From Tamarix chinensis (lineage: Eukaryota > Streptophyta > Magnoliopsida > Caryophyllales > Tamaricaceae), in NCBI GenBank assembly GCA_030549775.1, contig CM060172.1, positions 3,016,123-3,080,122 on the forward strand: 64,000 nucleotides of DNA. Direction: 5' to 3'. Shown here in pieces: positions 11,334 through 24,059 of this stretch (positions are counted from its first letter, which is position 1; each line of letters opens with the position of its first letter). A program made the position numbers and the translations under genes. The notes under the pieces are model-generated. The model saw nothing but the letters and a program-made list of their open reading frames with translations, was not told the DNA's origin and searched no databases.

Positions 11334-12256
11334 GTACTATTTTTGCAACTTTTTGCTTTCAATGGAGCATGTGGCTTATATCTTGCCTAATGCATTTTGT
11401 TTGTTTTTCCTTCAGCATTTATTTTGTACTTTCCTTACTTTGCTTTTGATGTTGTATTCTGGTGAATGTCTTTTGAACTCATATTACTATTATTATTTTC
11501 TTACTGTCATTTGTGAATATCAAGAAGTTACTAGAAGATGCAAATATTTGGTAGAATCTTAGAGGTAGAAAAGTGATAAGTTAGGTAGGATATCACAATC
11601 CCACATAATGGCTATACGCTTTAAATTGCTCTAAAATCTAATTTTCCTCTTATGAGCAAAAAATCTTTATGTCTAACTTTCTTTAACAATTTCTTTGTTA
11701 TTCTTAGCAATCAAACACCTAGAAAACAATTTCCTCTTAATTATTTTTTTCACTTCCACCCACCTTTCCATAAATCAATCAGATGTTAAAGGAAAGAGGA
11801 AAGGGAAAACAGAAAGCACAGATCACACAAAACTAGAGAAATAAATAATAAAAAGGACTTCAAGAAGAAGCCTTAAAAACTCAACAAACAAATAGCCGCA
11901 CAACACCTCCAATTGCTATGAACACATTTTGTAAGTAAAAGTTCAGACCAAAAGCTATAAAAAAATTCAACAAATACAAAGTGAATACTCTGAACACAAA
12001 TTTATAGCTGCAGCAGGTCGAGCAGATTATCTTATCAAGCAGAGAGAGAAACAAGGAGATGAAATCATGAAAATGAAAATTGGAGGGGATTTTCTCATAA
12101 ATAAGATATCTGAATTTTGTGTTGTAGAGTTTAGTCTCTGCAGTATAAAGTGGTTGATATGCTACAGAAAGCATGGCATAATATGCAATCAAATCAACTA
12201 CCCACTTACATAAAACAAAAATGCCCTGAGCACAAAGAATTACTAGGCTCCCTTAC

Positions 12257-12350
12257 CCTTCATACTTTGAACCAATATCAGGCAACTTATCCCTGCTGAT
12301 TTGAGACAGGTAACTCCTTAAGAAGAGTCCTCGGAGAGGATGCTGAATAC
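12257..12350 (-). pseudogene. VPS35: Captured single exon of VPS35 (retromer subunit)
   Basis: Between an acceptor (ttgcag) and a donor (gtaagg), 94 bases encode a stretch containing [15 protein letters not shown] and [14 protein letters not shown], which I recognise as the strongly conserved N-terminal region of VPS35, the cargo-binding core of the retromer. No stop codon occurs in it. No preceding or following VPS35 exon is visible nearby, so it is a captured fragment and not a gene. It lies in transposon-gene orientation, directly downstream of the second CACTA gene, whose transcript might read through it. Confidence 0.75.
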
Positions 12351-15120
12351 CTGCAAAAGTAGGCAAATATAATTAATGAGCAGAATAAATTCTAAGCCTC
12401 AAGTTACAAATTTTGAACTTCCTAAAAACTAAAGAGCCAGTGAACATAATCAAGTTATACTGTTATAGAGCAGAGTCTAGCAATCGGAAGATATCCATTG
12501 TTGAATGAATTGTTTAATCTTCATGATAGTAGACAAAAATATATCAAGAAAGTGGCACAAAAAGGGTGCCATCATCTGCTTTTGCATTTTTCTATCATAT
12601 CTTTACCTGCTAGGTATTCAAATGAGTAATAACCATGGAGGCCCATTCCTCTTGAACTTCATCAATTTCTTCATTGGTGTAACATCGACCACCATATAAT
12701 GGATAATACTGCAAAATTAATTCACATTTTTTTAGTTAATATCCATGAGTAAGAATTCGTTACAGCTTAAAAGAATAAACTTACTTTCTTTGGAATTTGA
12801 GGTTGGGTTTTCATCTTAGATACAATCTATTTCATGAACCTCATGACATAATATCCACAATCTATCCCATTTGGCTAGTTAGGACACTATGAGTCAAAAT
12901 AAAATACATTAGAGTATAAGAAACTTGCATAATATGATATCATTTTCATAATAGAAATAATATATTACTTTAAACTCCAATTAGTTAATACCTCATCAAC
13001 TATCTCCCACTTTATTACACTTGTTGTCCTAAACCCTTTATTAGCCTGATACATTCTCACAGCCCTACTCCAACAGAAAATAATAGTATATCATATGAAA
13101 TGTAGGTTATATAAAACATAACTGAAACTATATGTATACATAAATAGATACTTGGAATTTCAAACATCTTACATATTCACAATTTTTATGACTTCATCAT
13201 ATATAGGACCATGCATAGAGTTGAGCCAATAATACATTTGGCATGAAGGATAAACTATAAAAAGTATCCAATGATTCCTGCAATTCAAGAGATTACATGT
13301 TTAGTAATAAAAAAATTTCATTAATATATTACATAAATTTAAATTCTTACTTTTGAATGTATGGAGCAAAAAATAATTTCTTTTGAGGATGTGCACAAAA
13401 AATATCTGCTAGATATCGTGCTCGATCCTGTAGTTTATCATTATAACTTGAAATCATATTTGGACACAATAGCCCAACAATAGATATCACATCACGCTCA
13501 CACTTTTCAAATATTATCCTGTATAGAAATATATTAACATGTGACAATACATACATTATTAAACATATTAAATTATATACAATTAATTCATGATACTCAC
13601 TTGCTATATGCTGCCATAATTGAGTTCTCAAATTTTCCTCTATTATGAACTATATTGATACATTCACGATCGAACAGAATATCATATTCATGGAACATAA
13701 CTGCTTTAGGACATGGAATTATGATCGAATCTGTAAATTCCATTCCATCGGCATAACCTTTCAACATCCTCAAGTTGATGCACTTTTTCCCCAAAGTGAT
13801 AGAACTTGAGAATTGTGGCTTAGGCCAACCCTTTGCTGACTTAGAAATAGGTTTCATAGCATTTACCCTTTTCTTCTTAGTTGGTAAAGGTTTTTTATGT
13901 TGTGAAGGTTGTGGTTCAATCTAAATAGGGTGTAGTGTATCCTAATTAAGGTGTGGTGTACGCTTTATAGTACAACCATCACAAAAAAATAATACATGAG
14001 AAGCCATATTAGCATGATCTAAAAATAACTTATTTGAATTATTAATTAATACTTACCTCAACATTGAGATCTACTAGAGCTTTAGGCCATGCAACGTAAG
14101 AGGAAAGTGCATGCTGGACTTTATATATACCAGCTTCATCATTTGGCACAGGCAATGGAGCATCATCATCCAAAGAAACCTCAAAAACAACTTTCATATA
14201 CTTGTCATCCAAAGGTTTATTGTGTAGCATGATAGTTTCAATTCCATGGCGTATACATACTCTTCCTATTGCCACTAGTCGATTTGGGTTACTTACCAAT
14301 AACAAACACGGTATCTCCCCCTATAAAAGTAGACACAAATCATTTATCTTATCTATATAATGATAATGAGAGATTATTTTGTCTTATTTATCTATTATGC
14401 TAGTCAAGAGAATAAGAATATGAATCATGCCGTATAAAGAGCTATGAGTTTATTTGCATGGTATCTAATAAAATAGTATTATAGAAATTTCAATATAAAA
14501 GGTAGACATATACCTCTGGTAGATCAATAAAACGTGCATCTGAACAACTACCCTTGACACTAGGTGTAGAGGTCATCTATGGCGTGTGAATTACTTCCTT
14601 ACCCTTGTTGGATAAGAGAACATCAATCTTAATCCACCACTCCTGCAACTTATTTTCCATCTTCTCTTGTGTCTCTTTCATTATTTCTTCCTTCATCCCC
14701 TCCTTTATCCGAGCTATCATATTCTTATACATAGAAGTTGTTTGAGATACATCTTATGAGCATAAATAATCTCTCAATGTAACTCCCGCTCCACCAGTCC
14801 TGACACGACCTGGATGTTCGGTCGTTCCCAATGCCTTAGTTAGCAAATCATTAGTAGGTGAAGCAAATGATTCACTAGTCTCGGAAGTTTCCAATGCATT
14901 CTATCAAATACCAAAACCTAAGAGTTCTATTTCAAAACATGTTATAAGGCTAATTGAAACTTATAAATGAATATAATAACAAGAACTTACAATTTTCTCA
15001 ACTACTTCCTTAATAGCTTCATTAGTGATAGTACCATCTTTAGGGACCCTTGCATCCTTCCATAAGACATGTATATCTATTATAGTGGTTTTAGGATCCA
15101 AACCTCTCTTTGCAATCTAC

Positions 15121-17138
15121 ATTTATTGAAAAGGTAAAATAGTAAAAAGGAAGTCGGAGAATTAGCAATTTGCAAACTTGTCCATTCCCGAGGCTAGAGC
15201 CTCTTATCTATAGTTGATTACAACTTGGGAGTGGGAGCAAGCTAGGGTTTAACAGACCTTTTATTAATAAAACTTTATAAGTAAGCTAATTAACTAAAGC
15301 CCATTAAGAAAAATAATGTCTGATATTTATTAATGGGCTCAAGTCTAACAAACTAGGGCTGAAATTGAACCTGATCAAGCTCCATAACAGAATCCTTTCA
15401 CTTAGAATTTCAACACCAGTTATAAGCAAAAAACTTCAATGCCTAATGTAAGATTTTTTATTTATGAGAGCATTTAGGGCGAGCGTTAACATTCAAAAAC
15501 CAATGAAGAATCATTTCAGGTAGGCATGGGAGCATAATTAATCAGTAACAACTGCACAATCACTACGCTTAAGCTCATTAGGATGGTGTTAAATTACTTG
15601 GAAAAAGAATACAATAAAACACATACTAGTATAGGTCTCACAAACAGCAAGGAAAAGGATTTTGTAAGGGCCATCTCAACAACCCAACATATCCCTTACG
15701 AGACAAAATATAAAGTTTAATATATGTTTTTCTTTCCTTGTTGATTCTTCTATAAATTTAATATAAACACTTGTATTCCCCCCTCTCCCCTTTTCTGTAT
15801 CCTCCAAAAACGCAAATTGCATTTCCATTTTGTATGTTCAGAAAAAAAAGCACCATACTTTATTGAACCTATGATTTCATTTAACACAGCCTCTACGACT
15901 TTCTTGGGGAACTATTCAATGTGAGATCATGTCTTTGTAACTTCTCAAGTGCCCAAGGGAATCACTTTTTTGAGTTCTTTGTCAGAATACTCTGAACTGC
16001 TCTCACCAACTGAATTTGTTTCCATCTTTATCAATGGTACTAACCTCCTTTTGATACCAACTATATATGCTCCTGGAGATTTTATTGGTCCCTCCATAAG
16101 ATTTCACCGCGTAAGTATAAATTTTCAACATTGAATGCACCTACCTTAAATTAGCTAGCAGATAGGGTGAATCTACTTCCAGTTTTAGAGGATAAATAGC
16201 CGATGTTTCTATGTCTTTTGTTCCATGTCACATTGTATTGTATTCATCGTGGAATCACTTTTGTCAAAGTTTGTTTCATTTAATTGAACACTATGATTTA
16301 TCAATAAATTTTGCTGACGATTCAAAACATAGCCCTCTTGACTATTCACAATGTTAGCATCATCACAGTACAAAGAGAAAATGTTGTTTGCTGCTTCAGT
16401 ATGGTTGAATTACCTCTTGATATTTCTTCTGCTTTTGTCAAGTTGTGGTCTATTTATTTATTTATTTTTATATATTTTAAATAGAAGCCCATCACACTCT
16501 TACTATGAGACTAGAAGCAGCATTCAGATAATGGTTTATGTTTCCATTTTCAATTTCTTATTATTGTTAGAGGATACCTTATCTTCCATATGGTAGGTTT
16601 GGCTTTTCTTCTCCTCTAATAAAAAATAAAAGAAAAAGAAAGTTTTGTATCGTGGTTCTGTGATATTGATGGAAGGAAAATTTTGCCTCACTTTAATTAT
16701 TTGTTGGCCTTCATCTAAACTAGTTTAATAGTTGGACCCAGTTCTATTGTCTTGGCCAAAACCTGCAATTATTAAAGATGTCTCTTGTTTAATTGCTTTT
16801 ACTCAGCACGGTTAGTCGGTTATAATGTTGTGCTTTCATTATGTGTGTAAGAACTCAGGGCCATCATAAAATGAAGTTAGGTAGAAAAAAATTCTCCAAG
16901 TTCAGCATTCATAGAACTTTGATTTGGATGTACAAGCTGTTTGCAGCCTCAGAAAGTTAACAAAGAAAGTGACTGGGAATCAATCAATATGTAAGGAATA
17001 AGCCAACCTACTGAAGAATATAATGGCAACTCTAGTTTTTGAAATCCTAGTTCTGTACCATGGAAGGTCTCCATTCTTTACATTTGGGTTTTAATGGTCG
17101 TGATTAAGAGGACTGGTGAATTTATTGAAAAGGTAAAA
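15121..17138. mobile_element. ~2.0 kb insertion in an intron, flanked by a 19-bp direct repeat
   Basis: The 19-mer ATTTATTGAAAAGGTAAAA occurs at 15121-15139 and 17120-17138, inside the intron between the exons at 17203 and 15116 of the second CACTA gene. The 1.98 kb between them looks foreign to the gene. I see no poly(A) tail, inverted ends or reverse transcriptase, so the mechanism is open: a retroposed or repair-patch insertion with a long target duplication, or a local duplication. A second shared 15-mer (caacatatcccttac at about 15680 and 17221) complicates the picture. Confidence 0.5.
15946..16111 (+). pseudogene. Exon-like open frame of unknown origin inside the intron insertion
   Basis: An open frame containing PKGITFLSSLSEYSELLSP and IYAPGDFIGPSIRFHR ends exactly at a consensus donor (gtaagt at 16112). 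It may be a captured host exon. I do not recognise the family. The membrane-like frame at 16351-16596 lies downstream and may be intron-derived. Confidence 0.3.
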
Positions 17139-18020
17139 AATATTAGAATTTTAAAGTTAGATATAATAAAATGTATCAGAAAAGTTTCTTAATTTCACTT
17201 ACAATTTCTTGTTCGAGACCAACATATCCCTTACAAGACAAGTTGTGATGGTATATATTCTTCAAAGCTAGCTCTCGCATTGGTCCACTTTTTTCCTGTG
17301 ATATTAATCCATATTATAGTGATAGATAAACAAAATATATATGAAGAATACATGTTTTATACAATTATACCTTATATTCATCGGTTTGCTTTTTCCTTAG
17401 AAAAATATCCCAAACTGATTGTAAAATTCGATAGTTTTCTAGTGGCTCTTTTAGGATAGTGCCATCATCCTTATAAATGAAATTTCTTCCCAAAGTGGAC
17501 TTAAATTGCCTCCATGCTTTTGTAACTCGAACAATAATTGCCTTCTTTCGATATATAGGGATGTCGAAAACAGCCTACCAATTTACATAAAATCATTGTC
17601 ATAGTATAATAATCATACAAAACATTAAATTTCTTTTTTTAAGGTGAATCAACTTACCGATATTTCTTCCCATGCAATTTTTTTTTCTATCGGTACTTCA
17701 TCCCACGTTTCATAGCTAATAGGCACATGATTACGTTCACACTCTCCTATGTATGTAGATAATAGCTTACCATTTGCACAAATAGTCTGCCCCCTCATGT
17801 TCCATTCCAAACTAAATTTTTCATTTCGTAATCGTTTCATCGCCACCTATTGCAATGCAGTAGGCCCCCTTTTTTACGAGAGCCATGGGTCAAAGCACCT
17901 CCACTAGTTGAAGCATCTCCATCATCACAAGCCATGTCTCTAAAACACATAGTATAAGAAAAATGATGAAAATGATAAAGGAATCAATAAAAGCATTAAG
18001 TAGCTTTTTATTTCAAGAAG

Positions 18021-21000
18021 TTAGCAATTGAAATAAGGTAAAAAGACATACCAAATACTAGAACAAGCATCAACGCCTCTATTAGGTAATATCTCAACTT
18101 GTGCTTCTATCTCCTCCTTGCTCTGAAAAGAGAAATATTTTGTCATCATATAATGTGTTTAGGTAAATCAAATTATACGAGGAAAAAAATTATATGGCAC
18201 CGTTATACTTAAAAAAAATAAAGGTTCATACTTAGAATTACGAGATTTTCTCTTTTGTGATTTTTCACTTGTATCTTCTTCTACGATCCATGCTCCTTCA
18301 GAGTGATCATGCCGCAAATATGTATCCTCTTTATTGGGATCAATGTCATCACCCTGAGAAAATGACGTTCTTATAATAGAGAAGGTTTCCTCTTGTTGAA
18401 AAATAGAATCATTGAAATCATCATCTTCATGCACATTTCTACTCTTTGTGGTTAAAACCACAGATCTCCTCTTATCAAGAGGATTGGTGATATAAAATAC
18501 TTGTCTTCCTTGTGATGCCAATATAAAAGGATCATGTTTATGGCCCAACTTATTAAGATAAACAAGAGTGACCCCTAACTCATCAACTTCAATCCCATTA
18601 TTGTTGTCAACCCAAATGCAACTAAAAACAAGAACTATGAAGAAAGTATAATTCAACTCCCATATTTGTTGGATTACACCATAATATGACATATTCCCAT
18701 AAATAGGATTTTTATCTTTCGAACTAGCAATATGTAATGCTTCAGCAACCAAAGTCACCCCACTATTATGCATGGTACTCTTTTCATCTTGGGACATAGT
18801 GTAGAAAGTATACCCATTGATCAAGTAGCTTGTGAAAGATGATACTTCCATACGAAGCCCTTGGGATAACCATTTCAATGTATCAGAAATATTACTTGAT
18901 GAGTGTGTCATTTGATGAGGAATGTGATCATGAAACCATTCAATGAAAGATATATTATGCTGCTCTAGTATCCACTTTTCATTCCTAGATGGGTTTTTAG
19001 TACGTAACATTCTCATATGTTCTTTTATATAGGGTTGAACTTCTTCGGTATTATGAAGAACATACAAGTGTACTTTTTGCCACATATCACGCTCCATGCG
19101 TATCAACTTATTACCCATCATACCCACACCTTCACTTTTTCCATCATGTCAAGATTTAGGAATACCTATTGCATGAGCATTAGATAAATAACTGGTGCAA
19201 AATTCAATAGCTTCCTCAACAATGTAGCTCTCCCCAATACACCCCTCTGGTCGATATGGATTCCATACATACCCTTTTAATATTTCCATAAATCGCTCAA
19301 ATGGGTACATCCAATGCATATAGATGGGACTGCACAATTTCACCTCCCTAACCAAGTGCACGGTCAAATGAACCATGCAATCAAAGAAAGAAGGCGGAAA
19401 ATACATCTCAAGTTGATACATGATGATGAAAATATCTCTCTGTAGTACATCTAACTTTTCAGGTTCAATAACCTTAGAGCACAATGCCTTGAAGAAAAAA
19501 CAAAGCTTAGTAATTGCATTTCTAACACGTTTAGGAAGTACGGAACGAATAGCGATCGGCAACAATTGCTGCATCAAAACATGACAGTCATGCGATTTCG
19601 TACCCACCAATTTCAAATCTTTCATTGAAACAAGGTTACTAATATTTGATGAAAACCCTTCTGGAACTTTAACTCCTTTTAAGCACTCATAAAAATCATT
19701 TTTCTCCTTTCTAGAAAGGGTATAACACGCTGGTGGCAAATAAGTGCAATTCTCATTCCTTTGTGGTGCTAATTCCCTTCGAATACCCATCTCAACCATG
19801 TATCGTCTTGCATTGATGCCATATTTTGTCTTCCATGGCACATTAAGTAACAAACCAATCATATTATCACATATATTCTTTTCAATATGCATTACATCAA
19901 GAAAATTTCTTATATATAAATGTTCCAAATATGGAAGATTAAAGAATATTGATCGTTTCTTCCATCTACTAGTAGGAATTGAGGCTTTATTCTTCTTCCC
20001 AAACTTAACATTCAAACCATTTATTCTATCAAGTATCTATCGGCCACTCAATGGTTCTGGAGCTCCTAGGAATTCAGGTTTTCCATTAAAAGCTTTTCTT
20101 TGCCTACGATAAGGATGGTTCATTGGCAAAAATCTTCTATGTCTGAGATAAACGGTCTTCTTCCCATGCTTCAATTGACAAAAGGATGCATATTCTCCAC
20201 ATATAGGACATGCATAATGTCCTTTCACACCATATCCATACAAATTTGCATATGTAGGAAAATTATTGATAGTACAAAACAACATTGCGGTTTATTTGAA
20301 ACTCTCTTCACGATGTGAATCAAATAATTCAACACCCTCATCCCACAACAACCTCAAATCCTCACCAAGAGGTGCCAAATATACATCAATGTCATTTCCC
20401 GGTTGTTTCGGTCCCAATATTAATGGAGATAATAGCATATATTTTCGTTTCATGCACAACCATGGTGGCAGGTTATAAATTACCAAAATCACAGGCCATG
20501 TACTATGGGTTCTGGAATTATGTGGATTCATTCCATCCGCAGAAAGAGCTAATCGTAGGTTTCTTGGTTCCTCTCCAAAGTCGGGGAATCGATAATTAAT
20601 CATTCTCCATTGTGTAGAGTCTACGGGATGTCTTAGTAAGCCATCAGTTAATCTTCCATCAGCGTGCCATGTTAAGTTTTTAGCATCTTTATGATTATTG
20701 AAGATGCGCTTAAATCTTGGTATTATTGGAAAATACCATATAACTTTTGTTGGAACCCTTGGCTTTTTATATCGTGATGTGTGGCATTCAGGGCAACTCT
20801 CAACAGATGTATATTCATTTCGATATAAGACACAATCTTGAGGGCAAGCATGTATCTTCTCATAATCTATACCTATAGTGGAAATGACCTTTTTAGCCTC
20901 GTAAGTGCGACTAGGGAGCACATTATCATTTGGAAGCATATCTTTTACAAGTTCTAATAAGGCTGTGAAACTCTTATCGGTCCAACCATTACATGATTTT

Positions 21001-21437
21001 AAATTACACAACTTTAAAATAGCAGATAATCTGGTGAACTTTGTACATCCACTATATAGGGGTGTTTCAGAGTCACCCACCAACTTATCAAACATTTGAG
21101 GAAAATCCCGAACTCTTTGCTCAACAGCATGAGTCATTTCTTCTAAACGATCACCATCATTGATCCCAAAAATACTTTCCTGACTTTCCACATTAGGTCC
21201 CACATGTTCCGTTTCACCATGCCATATCCATCTAGTGTAATTTTTATCAATCCCATATAAGAATAAATGATCTCTAGCTTCAGATTCATTAACTCGCTTT
21301 ACAAAATGACACCTTAGGCAGGGAAAGACAAATATACTATAGTTTCCAACATGAGCAACTGCACACCTAATAAATTCCTCAACTCCATTTTCATATTCTC
21401 GAGATAAATGATTAGCAGACATCCAAGAAAGATCCAT
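18021..21437 (-). pseudogene. TNP2-type CACTA transposase, one frame with three internal stops
   Basis: This encodes the transposase that cuts and joins the element ends. It begins MDLSWMSANHLSREYENGVEEF, the typical start of the transposase-associated domain, which supports ATG at 21437. The TNP2 domain follows, with LALSADGMNPH. DUF4218 comes next (FFDCMVHLTVHLVREV and MHWMYPFERFM), and DUF4216 near the end (WVDNNNGIEV). One frame runs from 21437 to about 18230 without frameshift but has TAA at 20292-20294 (codon 382), TAG at 20037-20039 (codon 467) and TGA at 19149-19151 (codon 763). A GT/AG intron (18231-18121) probably leads to a short last exon ending at TAA 18021-18023. Full length would be about 1,100 residues. 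Autonomous activity is lost unless the stops are read through. Confidence 0.85.
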
Positions 21438-22744
21438 ATTGGCAATAAAATCTATATGGATAATAATTACGATGTTAGATGATAAACTTAAACATTAATA
21501 AAAATATATAATAAGCTAAACTTCAACACTCGTATATAAATTTTTCAAAGACCTGAGAATTATCATCTTCTTACATTGCAAACCTGTAATGCACAACCCT
21601 TTGTATTATGTTTATATAAATTGTATGAAATTAATAGTTCTGTGCATATTAATATTTTAGTTAAAACCTAACTAATTATATGAATAGAACAGGGCACATC
21701 CTTCCCAACCCCAGAGTGGTGAAGCTGAAGGTAGCACTGCAACAGGGGCTCTGAACCAGGCATCATTTGACCATTATACTTTTGTATACAAAAAAAAAAT
21801 CAAAACATACTTTTTACCTTCATTTTTTTAATTCTATATACATTGAATTCTTTATTATTTTTCAGTAATGGTAAAAGTGTAATTACAAGAATATTTTTCT
21901 TACTTTCCTACAAAGTACACAAATTAGTAGAATGAATTTTTTATACAAATAAAATAAATAGTTGTTCTTAAATAGATGCCACTACAATTATATTATGAGT
22001 AAAAAACATTGTAATAATTATCTTTATTACACAAATATCCTTTATTGAATAAACTCCACCAACTCCTATCACACGCAATAATTCATGTCATTTCCAAGAA
22101 ACTATTATTAGTACCTTCATAACTTAAACCAACCAATGGTAGCCTCAACCCATACCTACCTCTAACAAGCTCAATGCAGATAACTCAAGTAACAAAAAAG
22201 ACTCAAACACAATCGGTTAGGATTTGTGACTAGAACTTTTCAATTAATAAGTCTCATGCAAGCACCGGCTACCAACAAATAACCACCACCGACCAAGCCC
22301 CTGTTATTTGAGCAGCACAAACCTAAACTTAGAATTATCTATACAACAAACACATATTGCAGGTAAAAGAATCTAATTTGGCCATCAAAACACCAATATC
22401 AAATCGGATTCAATAAACCCTAACTAATTAAGCCTGGAAAATAAATTAAGAATATAATGTAGTAACAGTTGATAATTACCTCAGTGTGCATAATGAATCT
22501 CGACTAGCTAGAAACACGAAACGCAATAGCTTGAGGAAGACGACGCGTGCTTCAAGATGATGGAGAAAGGAAGACGAAGCCAGACGTTCTAGAACCGATG
22601 TCTTGATCGGTTGAAGGTTGCGTGCGATGGAGGAAATCAAAACTTGATGATTTTCACTATGCGCGCAAGGTAGGAAACAAACCCATCATTGATCGGTTAT
22701 AAATTAATCTGAGAAGTATATACGAAACTAAGAATGGATAAATC
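21438..22744. other. CACTA 5' leader/spacer upstream of TNP2
   Basis: AT-rich, with no open frame of note. It should hold the promoter and 5' UTR of the TNP2 gene. A moderately GC-rich stretch at 22490-22690 (gacgacgcgtgcttc, gaagacgaagccagacg) may be transcribed leader. I cannot place a TATA box with confidence. Confidence 0.4.
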
Positions 22745-23130
22745 ACCATTGTTGTTAGCAGATGTCAGTTTACTTTCAACAACGGGTTTAAAACCGTTGT
22801 GGAAAATACATTACCTGTTGTTGATTTAAGTCTTCAACAGCGGGTTCTAAAATGTTGTTGTTATATACATTACCCGTTGTTGTTTTACAAATTTTAGGAC
22901 GGGTTAAAAACCGTTGTGGTTATCCTAAATAACCGTTGTCATTTTATTTATACACCAATGCATACGGACCCATTGTGGTTTCTCTAGTTTACCGTTATAA
23001 TAGTAAAATAAATTAATCCGCGCTTCTAATTTTAGATATTTAACAATGGTAGTATAATATTAACCGTTATTAAATATACTTTATAACAACGTTAGTAATA
23101 ATCTGTTGTCTTTTATGCGTTGTCTAAAAT
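22745..23130. repeat. Right subterminal repeat zone of the CACTA transposon
   Basis: Repeated ACCCGTTGT(T/G), AACCGTTGTGG and ACAACGGGTT motifs matching the left subterminal zone in inverted orientation. Spacing is about 30-50 bp. Confidence 0.7.
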
Positions 23131-24059
23131 AACTTTTGTTGTTGTGAGTCCATATGTGAAAAAGAGTATGTGGGTCGATATATGAATGTATGGGAGACTT
23201 GACTAGGGTTTTGGGAGGAAACGCTAAGGGAGAGAAATATATAAGGAAGGGGAAACTAATGGGAATGATAGGAAAGAGGAATAAAAGATGGAAGGGGTGT
23301 CATATGGAGGAAAATTGAGTTAATTCAGGAAAGTGTATTTGGATGTTGAGTGAGTGTCATAAAAGAAAGGAGGAGTACAAGGGTTTTGGGGAGCTAACTA
23401 GGGTTTTTGTGATCATGTGTGGGAGTTGGATAGTGAGGTTGTGATGTCAAGTGTGAGTCAAGGGAAGTGATGATTTTAGTAACAAGGAAGAGTTTTGAGT
23501 TCTCATGGTGAGTGGAAAAAGATGTGAAGGAAGTCTTAGGGTCATAGGTTGTGTTGGATATATGTCATGTCGAAGAGGAGATGGTAAGTAAGAGTGATGA
23601 ATGAATAACATTGTCTAAGGAAAGAGAGGTGCTTGAGTTTTGGGATGGCCAACTAGGGCTTCGTGGCCACATTGGTTATATGAGAAGTAAAATTGGGTGC
23701 TTAAGAATGAATCAAGTGAGGTGATAAAGTGGAAGAACATGAGTTGTGTGGGATAGAGGAAGGTTAGGCCACATAGTTCAATGTAGGGTTTCCTGAAGGA
23801 AAATCCTAGAGATTGATATTGAGTTGACTCAAAGATATGTAAAGTGGGCCTCGGATTTGAGTATTCATGATAATGAGGAAAGAGTGGGAGAGAATGTATG
23901 GAGGCACTAGAGGGAGTAGAAGTCCTAAGATATGGGACCGGAGTTTCAGGAAGTCAAGTGGGTCATGCATGTCTAGTTGGGGTTGTGTGTGTAATAAGAT
24001 ACCATAAAACACCAAACACTTAAAGTGAACGATTATCGAGATAGGGCCTAGTGAGGATA

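Larger units (their letters stand above)
12610..17935 (-). pseudogene. CACTA second gene: Ptta/En-Spm domain, DUF8039-like, Ulp1-like (C48) protease; broken
   Basis: A multi-exon minus-strand gene of the kind paired with TNP2 in plant CACTA elements. I infer about 12 exons from GT/AG signals: 17935-17658, 17574-17371, 17295-17203, 15116-14991, 14900-14514, 14320-14057, one ending at 13601, 13518-13351, 13277-13173, 13064-12992, 12886-12785 and 12708-12610 (stop). Exons 1-2 carry the Ptta/En-Spm domain (RNHVPISYETWDEVP). The 14900 exon has GRVRTGGAGVTLRDYL and a coiled coil. The 14320 exon is DUF8039-like (DDDAPLPVPNDE...YVAWPKALV). The end is Ulp1-like, with the histidine in KNHWIL and the cysteine in NGIDCGYYVM. 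Damage: a frameshift and TAG in exon 1, two stops in the 14900 exon, Asn where the catalytic Asp is expected (YYWLNSMHG), and stops flanking the cysteine motif, one at the likely glutamine. Confidence 0.75.
8821..23146 (-). mobile_element. CACTA (En/Spm) DNA transposon, 14.3 kb, with CACAACAACA ends
   Basis: The ends are inverted: CACAACAACATAAACTATCA at 8821 and, as reverse complement, CACAACAACAAAAGTTATTT at 23146. They match at 10/10 then about 23/30 bases. A 3-bp duplication AGT flanks it (8818-8820 and 23147-23149), as expected for this superfamily. Subterminal zones at both ends are packed with ACCCGTTGT/ACAACGGGT motifs. The minus strand carries a TNP2 transposase gene and a second gene with Ptta/En-Spm, DUF8039 and Ulp1-like parts; both have stop codons. 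Unlike most plant family members it starts CACAA rather than CACTA. It sits inside copy D. Host-derived pieces are present at 12257-12350 and possibly elsewhere. Confidence 0.9.

Noticed and set aside
11881..12192. 103-codon minus-strand ORF
   Set aside because: Hydrophobic, compositionally intron-like, directly downstream of the VPS35 exon donor; no family recognised.
19744..21099. Plus-strand ORFs across the transposase
   Set aside because: Shadows of the minus-strand TNP2 frame.
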